Source: Bin34 sp963422415 (GTDB lineage Bacteria > Chloroflexota > Anaerolineae > Caldilineales > Caldilineaceae). From it: a DNA stretch of 64,000 bases. The translations under genes were made by a program, and so were the position numbers. The stretch's first letter is position 1. Each line of letters opens with the position of its first letter. Location: assembly GCA_963422415.1 (NCBI GenBank), contig OY729430.1, positions 1,798,001 to 1,862,000 of the forward strand, written 5' to 3'. The notes under the pieces were generated by a model that had not been told where the DNA came from, ran no database searches, and was given only the letters and a program-made list of their open reading frames with translations. Shown here one piece after another: positions 36,006 through 45,628 of the stretch.

Positions 36006-37115
36006 ATGGCCAAAAGAGACTACTACGAAGTGCTGGGGTTGCCACGCAACGCGTCGGCGACGGAAATCAAGCGCGCCTTTCGCAAGTTGGCCCAGCACTA
36101 TCATCCAGATCGCAACAAGGATCACAATGCCGAGGAACGCTTCAAGGAAGTGGCGGAGGCGTACCAGATTCTGAGCGACGATCAGAAACGGCAGCTGTAC
36201 GACCGGTATGGGCATGACGCAGAGCGCATGAGTGGGGGATCGTCCTTTGTCGACATGGGAGACATTGGCAGTCTCTTCGAGCAGTTTTTTGGTATGGGCG
36301 GGGCCACCACGGGCGGGCGCACCCAGCGTCCTCGCAAGGGCAACGACCTTAAGGCAGATGTCACGCTGACGTTCGGTGAAGCCGCCTTCGGCACCTCCAC
36401 GGATCTGGATGTGCCCACCCACGAGCTGTGCAGTCGCTGCGACGCGACCGGGGCCGAGCCCGGACATCCGCCAGAGGTCTGTTCCTATTGCCATGGCCGA
36501 GGCTCGGTGCAGCAAAGACAGGAAGTGCCTCTTTTTGGCACGGTGGCCACGGAACGCACCTGTCCCGCCTGTGGAGGCATTGGACAGGAAATCAAGGTGC
36601 GTTGCACCCGCTGTTATGGCGAGAAACGTACGGAGACCGTCAAGACCATATCCTTCGAAGTTCCGGCTGGAGTGGATCGGGGCAGTCGGATGCGGCTGTC
36701 GGGACGCGGCGAACCGGGATTCAACGGGGGCCCGTCGGGCGATCTCTACGTTGAATTTCGGGTGGAGGATCATCCTCTCTTTACCCGGGACGGGTTTGAT
36801 CTGCGCTTGGAGGTGACGCTGACAGTATCGCAGGCCGCGTTGGGTACCCATATGGAGATACCCATGTTGGAAGGGCATGAGGAGGAGCTTGAGATTCCCC
36901 CGGGCACGCAGCCCTACGCGGAATTTCGCAAACGCAACAAGGGCATTCCCCGACTGCAGTCCGTAGGGCGCGGCGACATGATTATCAGGGTGCTCGTAGC
37001 CATCCCCAAGCGTCTCAGCAACGAACAGAAAGAGATGTTTCGGCAGCTGGATGCTTCACTGGGAGTGGAAAATCATGAACCGAAGGGGTTCTTCTCCCGT
37101 ATATTTGGCGAATAG
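36006..37115 (+). CDS. dnaJ: Chaperone DnaJ
   Basis: 369 residues, type I Hsp40. The J domain (residues 1-70) has DYYEVLGLPRNAS and the HPD motif in YHPDRNKDH; a Gly-rich segment follows. The zinc region has four Cys pairs (CSRCDATG, CSYCHGRG, CPACGGIG, CTRCYGEK), the last lacking the usual glycines, then two client-binding beta domains. DnaJ stimulates DnaK ATP hydrolysis and binds unfolded proteins. dnaK and grpE are not adjacent, so this is probably a second or stand-alone copy. The upstream longer frame is non-coding. Confidence 0.95.
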   Translation: MAKRDYYEVLGLPRNASATEIKRAFRKLAQHYHPDRNKDHNAEERFKEVAEAYQILSDDQKRQLYDRYGHDAERMSGGSSFVDMGDIGSLFEQFFGMGGATTGGRTQRPRKGNDLKADVTLTFGEAAFGTSTDLDVPTHELCSRCDATGAEPGHPPEVCSYCHGRGSVQQRQEVPLFGTVATERTCPACGGIGQEIKVRCTRCYGEKRTETVKTISFEVPAGVDRGSRMRLSGRGEPGFNGGPSGDLYVEFRVEDHPLFTRDGFDLRLEVTLTVSQAALGTHMEIPMLEGHEEELEIPPGTQPYAEFRKRNKGIPRLQSVGRGDMIIRVLVAIPKRLSNEQKEMFRQLDASLGVENHEPKGFFSRIFGE

Positions 37116-37595
37116 GGATTCCGATCGGCCCGGTTTCCGAGATCTGATTTGGGAAATCTCGGGGAATGAAGCTGCTGCCCGGGCGGTTGGATCTAGTGAC
37201 GGAGGGGTTCTGGTCCCTGGACTTGTCTGGAGTCCTGACGCCATTGCCTCCCGTCGGTTCCACCGGGAGTGGTTCGTTGCGCAAAATGCGCTTCAGCAGG
37301 GATACAGGGCCCGTCGCTCCTGTAGGCAGGGCCAGGCCTTGACGCCAAGATACGCATCGACGCGGGATGGGCGTTGGGTGCCTGTCGTGCAGATCCACTC
37401 GATCTTGCCTTCGTGAGTCCACTGGCTTGGTGGTCTTGTGTTGACTCCTGATCTCTGCCATTGCTCCATGTACCTTTGCGGACTTGTTCCTGCAGACATC
37501 TTGCAGCCGTCCTCAATCCTTGCCTTTTTGCAGAGATCCCCGTCAAACGGAGAGGATTAGGCAATTGACCCTTGCATGTCGGAAAGAGAGGCCCC
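37116..37595. other. Intergenic region without a supported gene
   Basis: About 480 bp between dnaJ and prmA. A short imperfect inverted repeat (CCGAGAT near 37137 and ATCTCGG further on) is present but lacks a T-run. Open frames on both strands have no recognisable features. Confidence 0.5.
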
Positions 37596-38552
37596 ATGGC
37601 TCAGCTGGTCCAGTTCAAGGTGGCCGTGGATGCGGAGGGCGCAGAAGCGGTGTGCGAACTCTTCAACGCCATCCACGTGGCCATGGGCAATGCGGATGGA
37701 GACGGGGCCGGCCGGGCAGTCATTGAAGCCGACCGCTTCCCCGAGGAATCCGACACCCAACCGGAGCTGATCGACTTGGTGCACGCCAAGTCGATTTTTG
37801 TCAGCACCGTGGTGCCCGCGGGGCCGGAGGCCGAGGAGATGCAACAGCGCATTGCGCAGGGTCTGTGGTGGCTTTCCCGTCTCCATCCCGTGGGCGAACC
37901 TGTCATCGCCACCTTGGAGGACAAGGATTGGCAGGAAGCATGGAAGACGCACTATGTCACGTTCCGGGTAGGGCGCAGAATTGTGATTCAACCGGTCTGG
38001 GAAGAGGGATCGGCTGGGGTTGCAGGAGACATAACGCTGCGCTTGAATCCGGGCATGGCGTTTGGCACGGGTCTGCATCCTTCGACGCAGCTCTGCCTAG
38101 CCTGCCTAGAGAACTTTCTCCAGGCAGGGGATCAGCTGCTGGACGTCGGAACGGGCAGCGGCATCTTGGCCATTGCCAGTCTCAAGCTAGGCGCCAGGGA
38201 GGTCGTGGCTACGGACACGGACGCCTTGGCGCTTCAGGTGGCAGCGGAAAACGCGGAGCATAACGGCCTGCAGGCGCAATTGGGCCAGACATTGCAGCTG
38301 TGCCACACCCCGGAGCTCCCGACAAGCAAGTTCGATGTGATCGTGGTCAATATCTTGCCGGATGTCATTTGTCACCTGTTGCAGGAAAGGTCTTTGCTGG
38401 CGCGCGCCAAGCCGGGGGCCGTTCTCATTTTGTCCGGAATCATCGAGGCAAGGGCCCAAGAGGTTGCCGACGCGTTGATGACACAGGGCGGCCGGCTGGT
38501 GGAGCGCCAATCTCAAGGGGATTGGATTGCCTTGGTGGGCAGGGCCCCGTAA
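37596..38552 (+). CDS. prmA: Ribosomal protein L11 methyltransferase
   Basis: 318 residues, the usual size. N-terminal substrate-recognition domain, then a class I methyltransferase: NPGMAFGTGLHPSTQLCL, SAM-binding LLDVGTGSGILAIASLKLGA, ATDTDALALQ and the VVNILPDVI active-site strand, ending in a typical LSGIIEARAQEV segment. It trimethylates L11 lysines and the N-terminus. The ATG at 37596 has AGAGAGG upstream; an in-frame ATG eight codons earlier is less likely. Confidence 0.94.
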   Translation: MAQLVQFKVAVDAEGAEAVCELFNAIHVAMGNADGDGAGRAVIEADRFPEESDTQPELIDLVHAKSIFVSTVVPAGPEAEEMQQRIAQGLWWLSRLHPVGEPVIATLEDKDWQEAWKTHYVTFRVGRRIVIQPVWEEGSAGVAGDITLRLNPGMAFGTGLHPSTQLCLACLENFLQAGDQLLDVGTGSGILAIASLKLGAREVVATDTDALALQVAAENAEHNGLQAQLGQTLQLCHTPELPTSKFDVIVVNILPDVICHLLQERSLLARAKPGAVLILSGIIEARAQEVADALMTQGGRLVERQSQGDWIALVGRAP

Positions 38553-38682
38553 CCTCCTCCTACACAGAGTCGCCGCGGAGGGCAGCTGGCCGGTCCTGAA
38601 TCCTGACAGTGTCGGGCCTCTGGGGCGCTGCCTCGGCCACCCGGGCAATGTCTCGTTCCGCAACGGGATCGGATCATGCCGG

Positions 38683-38691
38683 TGCTATAAT
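38683..38691 (+). promoter_or_regulatory. Extended -10 promoter for trxB
   Basis: TGCTATAAT matches the extended -10 consensus TGnTATAAT, about 90 nt before the trxB start. No matching -35 is seen, which extended -10 promoters tolerate. Confidence 0.5.
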
Positions 38692-38783
38692 GCGCGCTTG
38701 CGGCGGACTGCCACTCCAAGCACTGCCGAGTCCCACCCAAGCCCGAATCCACAGCCAGTTGTCAGGAAGGAGGAGCGGTCAGC

Positions 38784-39812
38784 ATGTCGTCCACAGCCAA
38801 TGGCCAAGGTCCCAAGGTACACGAAGTGCTCATCTTGGGCAGTGGTCCCGCCGGATTCACGGCGGGGCTCTATGCAGCCCGAGCCAACCTCAATCCGATT
38901 CTGTTCACGGGACAGGAATATGGCGGCCAGGTGGCGTTGACCTTTGAAATAGAGAACTATCCGGGTTTTCCGGAAGGACTGGGCGGGACCGAGCTGGTGG
39001 AGCGGATGAAGGCGCAGGCCGAGCGGTTCGGGTTGCGGGTGGAGTATGACTATGTCACGGACATTGACGTGCACACCCACCCCTACACCGTGCGCACCGA
39101 GATGGGCCATGAGTACAAGACCCGATCCATTGTCGCTTCCACGGGAGCCAGTCCCCGTTATCTGGACGTGCCGGGCGAAAAGGAATTGACCGGCAAGGGG
39201 GTCAGCTACTGCGCCACCTGCGATGGGTTCTTCTTCCGGGGCAAGGATGTATTGGTCGTGGGGGGCGGAGACAGCGCGCTGGAGGAGGGTCTCTTTCTGA
39301 CTAAGTTTGCCACCCGGGTGCGGGTCGTGCATCGGCGGGATGAATTCAGGGCCAGCCAGATCCTCCAGAATCGGGCGCGGCAGCATGACAAGATCGAATT
39401 TCTGTTGAACAAGGTAGTCACCCGCATCAACCCGGACAGCGACAATGTGGTATCCAGCGTGGACTTGCAGGACACCCAGAACGGTGAGTTGGAGAATGTG
39501 GAGACGAACGGTGTTTTCATCTTTGTGGGACACATTCCCAACAACCATCTATATCGCCCGGATTTCCATCTGGACAGCGAAGGATATCTGGTGACGGACA
39601 AGCATATGCGGACCAACGTTCCGGGCGTATTCGCGGCGGGCGAGATCCAGGACAAGGTCTTCAAGCAGGTGGCTACGAGCGTGGGCCAGGGATGCGCCGC
39701 GGCCATGCAGGCGGAGAAGTTCTTGGCGGAGCTGGATACCCATGGCTGGCCGGGCCGACTCGTGGACCCGCGGGAATTCGCGGACGACGTCAAGGCGTTC
39801 GTCGCGGTCTGA
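38784..39812 (+). CDS. trxB: Thioredoxin reductase
   Basis: 342 residues. It transfers electrons from NADPH through FAD to thioredoxin. The FAD motif is LILGSGPAGFTAGLYAARA, the redox-active disulfide is in VSYCATCDGFFF, the NADPH motif is VVGGGDSALEEG, and GVFAAGEIQDKVFKQVATS is the second FAD contact. A strong ribosome-binding site (GGAAGGAGG) precedes the ATG. The C-terminal extension of about 20 residues beyond the usual end is short and unremarkable. Confidence 0.96.
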   Translation: MSSTANGQGPKVHEVLILGSGPAGFTAGLYAARANLNPILFTGQEYGGQVALTFEIENYPGFPEGLGGTELVERMKAQAERFGLRVEYDYVTDIDVHTHPYTVRTEMGHEYKTRSIVASTGASPRYLDVPGEKELTGKGVSYCATCDGFFFRGKDVLVVGGGDSALEEGLFLTKFATRVRVVHRRDEFRASQILQNRARQHDKIEFLLNKVVTRINPDSDNVVSSVDLQDTQNGELENVETNGVFIFVGHIPNNHLYRPDFHLDSEGYLVTDKHMRTNVPGVFAAGEIQDKVFKQVATSVGQGCAAAMQAEKFLAELDTHGWPGRLVDPREFADDVKAFVAV

Positions 39813-39934
39813 GACGCTGTCTCATCGGCGGGATCCCCTCGGCACCACACGCGGTGATTGCGTCTACGCGGTCAGTTCAATCCCCCCTTGCGCCCACCGC
39901 TGCCCGATAGTGCAACGGACGCTTTTCTCGGGAC

Positions 39935-41533
39935 ATGGAACAGACGCGTAGTTCTGTTCTGCTGGCTCTGGGATCCTTGGGCAGTCGCTTGTTGGGACTG
40001 GCTAGGGAACTGACTATCACGCGGCTGTTTGGCCAGACAGGATTGGTCAGCGCCTTCACGGTGGCAAGTCAGATCCCGATTATGGTCTACGACCTGATCG
40101 TGGGAGGCTACATCAGTGCCGCCTTCATTCCTGTGCTGTCGTCTTGGCAGCGGGACGACAACCGAGACTTCTATGCCTTGGTCAACTCGCTGCTGCTGGT
40201 GTTTGGCTTGGTGTTGCTGTTGATCTCCAGTCTGCTGCTGGTGGTGGCTCCGGCCTTGACCCGGTTTATGGCCGGCGGCCTGGGACGGTTCGATCCGGAA
40301 CTGCTGGAAGCCACTGTGCGAATGGTGCGGTACATGACACCGGTACTCTGGTTGACGGGAATGTCCGGCTTGCTGAACGCCGTCCTGTATTCCTTGCGCC
40401 GCTTTGCCTGGTCCGCCTTGGCCAATGCCCTGTTCAATGTGGGCATCGTTGCGGTGTCGCCTTTTCTGGTGCGGGAATACGGGGTCATCTCCCTGGTTAT
40501 CGGCCTGTGGTGCGGAGTGGGGCTGCAGACCTTGCTGTTGGCCTTTGACTTGGGGCGTGGAGGCTTTCGAGGTGCCCGCAACGTTTGGCATCCGGGTCTG
40601 AAGGAGATCTTGGTGCGTTACGCGCCCATTGTGCTGGGCCAGCTCTTCGCCTATGTCCAGACCGTGATGGACCGGCGGCTGGCCAGCCGCACGGGAGTCT
40701 CCAGCATTGCCTGGATGCGCACGGGCACTACCCTGCAGCAGTTGCCTTTGGGCTTGATTTCGGTCTCGGTGGGCTTGGCTACACTACCGGTCTTGAGCCA
40801 GGCCTTCCATGACGGGCGGGGGAAGGAATATCGGACCTCTCTAGTCCAGGGCCTTTCCTACATGGCCTTGATCATGACTCCAGCGCTGGCCGTTCTGGGC
40901 GCGCTGTCGGAGCCCCTCATCCGCATCCTTTTTCTGCGGGGCCAGTTTACGGATGTGGATGTCACCGCGGTCTTGCCCGCCACCCGCATTTATTTGGTGG
41001 GGGCCTTCTTTGCGGCGATGGACTATCTGTTGAACAATGCCTTCTACGCCCGCAAAAACACTCTGCTGCCATCCTTGGTAGGCATCGGGAGCGTGGGCTT
41101 GTACTTTGTCGCCGCCTTGACGCTGGTGACGCCCTTCAGCTATCTGGGGCTGGTCTGGGCCGACACCATCAAGCACGCCGGCCACATGCTGACCATGACA
41201 ATTCTGATCAGCCAGTATGTCTTTGGCCACTGGCGCAGGTTGCTGGACATGCTGGGACCCGCGTTGATGCGCACGACCAGTGCCGCGGCGCTGGCCGCCG
41301 TGGCCACCATGGGGTTGCACTGGCTGCTGGCAGAACGGGTTCTACTTTCGTTCTGGACTGATGTCGGCCTAGTGATTTTCTGCGGTCTCGGAGGCTTGGG
41401 CTGCTATGGGCTGATCCTGCATGTCTGGGGTCATCCCGAGTTGAGGGAAGCCTTGCAGATGCTGTCCCGCCTGTTTGCATCCAAGGCCTCTGCATCCTCC
41501 AGTGAACTGCCGCGGCGACAGGGCCGACCCTGA
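39935..41533 (+). CDS. murJ: Lipid II flippase MurJ
   Basis: 532 residues, MviN/MurJ family of the MOP superfamily, with about 14 membrane helices. The N-terminal SLGSRLLGLARELTITRLFG with the following SAFTVASQIP is the family hallmark; further matches are GYISAAFIPVLSSW and TTLQQLPLGLISVSVGLATL. It flips lipid-linked peptidoglycan precursor across the membrane, which supports a peptidoglycan-containing cell and thus a target for the LysM proteins of this window. It lies in the plus-strand run between trxB and two small membrane proteins. Confidence 0.94.
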   Translation: MEQTRSSVLLALGSLGSRLLGLARELTITRLFGQTGLVSAFTVASQIPIMVYDLIVGGYISAAFIPVLSSWQRDDNRDFYALVNSLLLVFGLVLLLISSLLLVVAPALTRFMAGGLGRFDPELLEATVRMVRYMTPVLWLTGMSGLLNAVLYSLRRFAWSALANALFNVGIVAVSPFLVREYGVISLVIGLWCGVGLQTLLLAFDLGRGGFRGARNVWHPGLKEILVRYAPIVLGQLFAYVQTVMDRRLASRTGVSSIAWMRTGTTLQQLPLGLISVSVGLATLPVLSQAFHDGRGKEYRTSLVQGLSYMALIMTPALAVLGALSEPLIRILFLRGQFTDVDVTAVLPATRIYLVGAFFAAMDYLLNNAFYARKNTLLPSLVGIGSVGLYFVAALTLVTPFSYLGLVWADTIKHAGHMLTMTILISQYVFGHWRRLLDMLGPALMRTTSAAALAAVATMGLHWLLAERVLLSFWTDVGLVIFCGLGGLGCYGLILHVWGHPELREALQMLSRLFASKASASSSELPRRQGRP

Positions 41534-41643
41534 ACCCGTGGTGCGGTGGATCGAAATGTAACCGAATTCATCAAGATTCAAGTACAATGGGCACTCCGCC
41601 GAGCCGGTTGTACCGATCGCCCAAGGGGACTGAATACAAACCA

Positions 41644-41892
41644 ATGTCTATACGTCGCAGACGGAGAAACAAGGGCAAGCGGCGAACCGGGGATGCAAGG
41701 GCCGCGGCCCCACTGCCTCGGGTTCGTCAAGGTCCCGTGAAAATTCCCAAGGTCTCTTCCAGTTCGCTGCCCCAGACCCCCACCGCAATCCAGGGCCCTG
41801 ATTACGCCTATGTAAAGCGTGACATGATCTGGATGCTGGCGGTATCCATCATTCTGTTTGGCGCCATGATGCTCCTCGCGCCCTTCTTGTAG
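41644..41892 (+). CDS. Small single-pass membrane protein, unknown
   Basis: About 82 residues. Very basic N-terminus (MSIRRRRRNKGKRRTG), Pro/Ser-rich middle and one C-terminal helix (MIWMLAVSIILFGAMMLLAPFL), which suggests an inner-membrane tail anchor. The ATG at 41644 is chosen; the frame remains open to 41587. Same direction as murJ and 40 bp before the next small gene. No family recognised. Confidence 0.55.
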   Translation: MSIRRRRRNKGKRRTGDARAAAPLPRVRQGPVKIPKVSSSSLPQTPTAIQGPDYAYVKRDMIWMLAVSIILFGAMMLLAPFL

Positions 41893-41932
41893 GTAACGCC
41901 CTCTTCCGCGAGCCCATTTTCAATCCCTCTCC

Positions 41933-42148
41933 ATGAAGGTCCGATGGCTGCTGTTGCTGTTGCTGCTGGTCGTCTTTCTGTTTGTGGCGCGGCCGAGTTC
42001 GGCCTGGTCGGAAATGAAGCGCTCTTGGGCCCGGCGTGAATGGATCGTGACGGTATTCCTGATCCTGGTGGGAGGGTACCTCCTGTACGGCCTCTTCACC
42101 ATGGTCAACGAAAACACCTTTGAACTCTTTGGGGGCGCGGGAACCTAG
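41933..42148 (+). CDS. Small two-helix membrane protein, unknown
   Basis: 71 residues with an N-terminal helix (VRWLLLLLLLVVFLFVA) that may be a signal anchor and a second (WIVTVFLILVGGYLLYGLFTM), separated by a basic loop. It follows the other small membrane protein by 40 bp, so both may belong to the murJ transcript. CTCTCC rather than a good ribosome-binding site precedes the ATG. No family recognised. Confidence 0.5.
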   Translation: MKVRWLLLLLLLVVFLFVARPSSAWSEMKRSWARREWIVTVFLILVGGYLLYGLFTMVNENTFELFGGAGT

Positions 42149-42264
42149 GGTGCACTGACGGGCGTGACTCGGACGCGGCGCGGAAAATCCCGTTGCGTGA
42201 CTGTAACATCTCGCGCCTGTGCCGCCCTGTCTGTCCGCCCTTGGCAACTCTGGAGCGTGGCCTC

Positions 42265-43674
42265 ATGTCCAAGATAGCTTTCATCGGAGCCGGCAGCACG
42301 GTCTTCGCCAAGACTCTGCTGGGCGACATCCTGTCCTACCCGGAACTGGGCACATCGGTCATCAGCCTGTTTGACATTGATCCGGCTCGCTTGCGCACTA
42401 CCGAGCAAATGGCTCACAGGCTGGCCGCCGTGTTGGGCCTGAATCCCACTATCGAGGCCACGCTGGATCGATCGCAGGCCTTGCAGGGTGCGCAGTATGC
42501 CATCAACATGGTGCAGATCGGCGGTTACCGGCCCAGCACGGTCATTGACTTCGAGATCCCGCGCAAGTATGGTCTGGAGCAAACCATTGGCGACACGTTG
42601 GGCATCGGGGGCATCATGCGGGGTCTACGCACGATCCCGTTCCTGTTGGATCTGTGTCGGGAGATGGAGGAACTCTGTCCAGATGTGACGTTCCTCAATT
42701 ATTCCAACCCCATGGCTATGAACTGCTGGGCGGTGGCCCGGGCATCGAGCATCAGCGCCGTGGGACTGTGTCACAGCGTACAAGGCACGGCCCGGCAGCT
42801 AGCAGGCGATATCAAGGTGCCGATGGACGAGATCAGCTATGTCTGTGCCGGCATCAACCATATGGCCTTCTATCTGTCCTTTGAGCAACGCGCCGGAGGC
42901 CGAAAGACAGATCTGTATCCGCGGATACGACAAGTGGTCGCGGAGGGGCGGGTACCGGCCCACAACCGGGTACGGTATGAAATGCTGGCTCGCACAGGAT
43001 ATTTTGTGACGGAATCCAGTGAACACTTCGCGGAATATGTGCCTTGGTTCATCAAGCGGGGTCGGAGCGATTTGCTGGCCGATCTCAACATCCCCATTGA
43101 CGAATATCTCCGGCGTTGCGAAGTCCAAATTACCGGCTGGCGGTTCATGCAGCGGAAAATCGAGGATCCGGACGCGGATCTGGGCGACGAGTTCTTGGCC
43201 GCCATGCGCGCGGCGGGTGTGCCCGAAGAGCGCTTGCCCCAAGTTCGAGAACATTTGGAAAACATCTACAAGGTGGAGCGCAGTCACGAATACGGATCCC
43301 AGATCATTCACAGCATGGAGACGAACCAGCCCTGCGTCATCTACGGCAACGTGGAGAACCGGGGTCTGATTGCCAATCTTCCTGCCGACTGCTGCGTGGA
43401 GGTGCCTTGCATGGTGGACGCCAATGGCGTGCAGCCGATGTACATCGGGGCATTGCCTCCTCAGTTGGCGGCCCTGATGCAGACCAACATCAATGTACAG
43501 GCCTTGACAGTGGAAGCGGCCCTGACGCTGAACCGGAATCACATCTACCATGCCGCCATGCTGGATCCACACACGGCGGCTGAACTGGACCTGAATCAGA
43601 TCTGGAACATGGTGGATGAGCTGCTAGCGGCTCACGGAGACTATTTGCCCCCCTACCGGTCTGCGATGGCCTAG
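42265..43674 (+). CDS. GH4 family glycosidase (alpha-galactosidase/glucosidase-like)
   Basis: 469 residues. Family 4 glycosidases use NAD+ and a divalent metal to cleave glycosides by an oxidation-elimination route in the cytoplasm. The N-terminal dinucleotide motif (IAFIGAGSTVFAKTLLGDIL) and FLNYSNPMAMNCWAV are present, as are the metal-binding Cys in GLCHSVQG and His in AGINHMAFYLSF. The MelA-like features (SGYF-equivalent TGYFVTESSEHFAEYVPWF) suggest alpha-galactosidase or a relative; the exact sugar is unknown. The ATG at 42265 has GGAG upstream. It is followed by a minus-strand tRNA gene. Confidence 0.93.
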   Translation: MSKIAFIGAGSTVFAKTLLGDILSYPELGTSVISLFDIDPARLRTTEQMAHRLAAVLGLNPTIEATLDRSQALQGAQYAINMVQIGGYRPSTVIDFEIPRKYGLEQTIGDTLGIGGIMRGLRTIPFLLDLCREMEELCPDVTFLNYSNPMAMNCWAVARASSISAVGLCHSVQGTARQLAGDIKVPMDEISYVCAGINHMAFYLSFEQRAGGRKTDLYPRIRQVVAEGRVPAHNRVRYEMLARTGYFVTESSEHFAEYVPWFIKRGRSDLLADLNIPIDEYLRRCEVQITGWRFMQRKIEDPDADLGDEFLAAMRAAGVPEERLPQVREHLENIYKVERSHEYGSQIIHSMETNQPCVIYGNVENRGLIANLPADCCVEVPCMVDANGVQPMYIGALPPQLAALMQTNINVQALTVEAALTLNRNHIYHAAMLDPHTAAELDLNQIWNMVDELLAAHGDYLPPYRSAMA

Positions 43675-43689
43675 ACGACCCAACACAAA

Positions 43690-43762
43690 CGCCCCCTCCA
43701 GGAATCGAACCTGGGACACAGGGTTTAGGAAACCCTTGCTCTATCCTCTGAGCTAAGGGGGC
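43690..43762 (-). tRNA. tRNA-Arg (anticodon CCU)
   Basis: Complete cloverleaf on the minus strand: acceptor GCCCCCT pairing with AGGGGGC, D stem GCTC/GAGC, anticodon stem AGGGT/ACCCT with loop TTCCTAA (anticodon CCT), T arm CCAGG-TTCGATT-CCTGG and discriminator G. No encoded CCA. It reads AGG codons. It lies 16 bp past the convergent GH4 gene. Confidence 0.95.
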
Positions 43763-44362
43763 ATGGCGCAATCCTACAATTCGCGTTTCAGACCGTCAAG
43801 GTTTGCCCGCCTTGGAGGGCTGCAGTTCGTTGTCCAAGATTTCTCCAGAGTTGCGCGGCGCAGGACATCTGCATGGGAAGGATTCTGCGCTGGAATTTAG
43901 CGTCCCGGTCTTTCGCAAGGCTCCCTATGCATACGAGCACGACGGATGACACGGCGTGCATGTTCCCGGATAGGCTCCGAGCATCATCGGGGATCATCGG
44001 GGCAGACAGCCTGATGGCTTGTAAGCTTCTTGTTGCCAAAGGTGTTACAATTAGCCCCAAGTGGGTTCTGGATAGTCTCAACGTTGACATGGAAACCGTA
44101 TCTTGGGAATCAAGGCAGTTGGTTGAAGCAAGGCTTTCGTCATTTGAATTGCAGTTCCTCAAGCATGCAGAGTCATCTTGTGCTGTTCTTTTTCCTCAAA
44201 CCCCGACAATTTTTGTGATCTGACACCATTTCTCGACTATTAGGTGTTTAGGTCTCCGTGCAGAACAATTTTTCCTTTTTGCACTAAATTCGCTTTCTAT
44301 TGTTGTTGTTGGATTCGAGAGGCCTCCAAGGGATCTCACTAGACTAGAGGGATATCGCGCAT
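43763..44362. other. 600-bp intergenic region without a supported gene
   Basis: Between tRNA-Arg and the S1-domain gene. The plus-strand frame at 43873-44223 and minus-strand frame at 43788-44162 lack ribosome-binding sites, membrane segments or recognisable motifs. AT-rich stretches near 44250-44310 may contain the promoter of the S1 gene. Nothing else seen. Confidence 0.5.
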
Positions 44363-45541
44363 ATGAGCTCACGTGAGCACGGTTTTGGAATTGAAGAAGA
44401 AGGCTATGATTCTCCGCCGGAGATGGAAACGGACATCTCGTACGAGGGTTCTCAGGAGTCCGCAGACGCCGCCTCCGATCTTGAGCGGCACTCTGTGGTC
44501 CACGGCACGGCGGTGGCCGTCTACAATGACTATATCCAGATCCATGTAGAGGGGGCCCTCCACGAAGGGCGTGTCTTTTCACGGGAATTGGACAAACTCG
44601 ACCCTGCATTGCAGGAGGAGCTCCGGACGCAGGGTTTTCAGCATGATTTCTACGTGCAGCGCACGCCTCCCGGGGCTTCCTCCCGGGATGCTAACCGGGC
44701 CCCCTTTTATGAATTGACGATTTCCGGCCTGTGGCGGAAGGCAGACTGGGATCAGGCCATGGCCGCTTGGCATTCCGGCGAACCGCTGACGGTGACGCCC
44801 CTGAATCACAACAAGGGCGGCCTGATCGTGCGGTTCGGGCATGCCTTGGAAGGGTTTGTGCCCAATTCGCATATCTGGAATGTGCCACGGGACGTCCAGC
44901 AACGCGATCCGTTCTTGGATGGTTTGGTGGCCGACGGGCATGACTTGCCGGTGAAAGTGATTGAGGTCAATCCGGAGAACAGCAAGTTGGTGCTGTCCAA
45001 CCGCGAAGCGGAACGGGAACGGAGCAAGACCGATCGGCAGAGCGTGCTGCAGACCTTGCAGGTCGGCGCAATTCTGCCGGGGGTGGTGCGAAACATCCGG
45101 GACTTTGGCGCCTTCGTAGACATTGGAGGCGTGGAGGGTCTGTTGCACATCAGCGAGATCAATTGGGATCTGGTCAAGCATCCGAGCGACTTTCTGTCCG
45201 TGGGGCAGGAGATCGAAGTCAAGGTGCTGCAGATTGATCATGCCAAGGGCCATGTCAAGTTGAGCCGCAAGGCCCTACTCGAAACTCCATGGAATTCGGT
45301 CGAGGACCGTTACCGGGTGGGCCAAAATGTCTGGGTGAATATCACTCGCAAGAAAGACTTCGGCGCGTTTGCCTATCTGGAGGCCGGTGTGGAGGGCCTG
45401 ATTCACATCTCGGAAATTGCCCCATCGACGGAGCCCAATCCTCTAAGCACCATTCAGGAAGGTGACCGGATCGAGGTCAAGATCATTCGGATGGATGTGC
45501 AGAACCAGCGCATCGGCCTCAGCCGGGCCCAACTGTTGTAG
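44363..45541 (+). CDS. S1 RNA-binding domain protein (ribosomal S1-like)
   Basis: 392 residues. After an acidic N-terminal tail (about 45 residues) there are four S1-type beta-barrels; the last two are clear: GAILPGVVRNIRDFGAFVDI with GVEGLLHISEI, and GQNVWVNITRKKDFGAFAYL with GVEGLIHISEI. The first two are divergent (HGTAVAVYNDYIQIHVEGAL and GEPLTVTPLNHNKGGLIVRF). Bacterial S1 binds mRNA on the small subunit; short four-domain versions are common outside proteobacteria. It may be RpsA or a relative, so no symbol is given. Confidence 0.88.
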   Translation: MSSREHGFGIEEEGYDSPPEMETDISYEGSQESADAASDLERHSVVHGTAVAVYNDYIQIHVEGALHEGRVFSRELDKLDPALQEELRTQGFQHDFYVQRTPPGASSRDANRAPFYELTISGLWRKADWDQAMAAWHSGEPLTVTPLNHNKGGLIVRFGHALEGFVPNSHIWNVPRDVQQRDPFLDGLVADGHDLPVKVIEVNPENSKLVLSNREAERERSKTDRQSVLQTLQVGAILPGVVRNIRDFGAFVDIGGVEGLLHISEINWDLVKHPSDFLSVGQEIEVKVLQIDHAKGHVKLSRKALLETPWNSVEDRYRVGQNVWVNITRKKDFGAFAYLEAGVEGLIHISEIAPSTEPNPLSTIQEGDRIEVKIIRMDVQNQRIGLSRAQLL

Positions 45542-45628
45542 CGTTAGGGACACGCCCCGCGGGCGGGAAGGGCTTCATTCCGGGTGCCGCTTCCCCATGG
45601 GAGTTGACGCCTTTTCTGTTGCCGTCAG

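Noticed and set aside
43873..44223. 116-residue plus-strand frame between tRNA-Arg and the S1 gene
   Set aside because: No ribosome-binding site, no motif and a competing minus-strand frame of similar length; looks non-coding.
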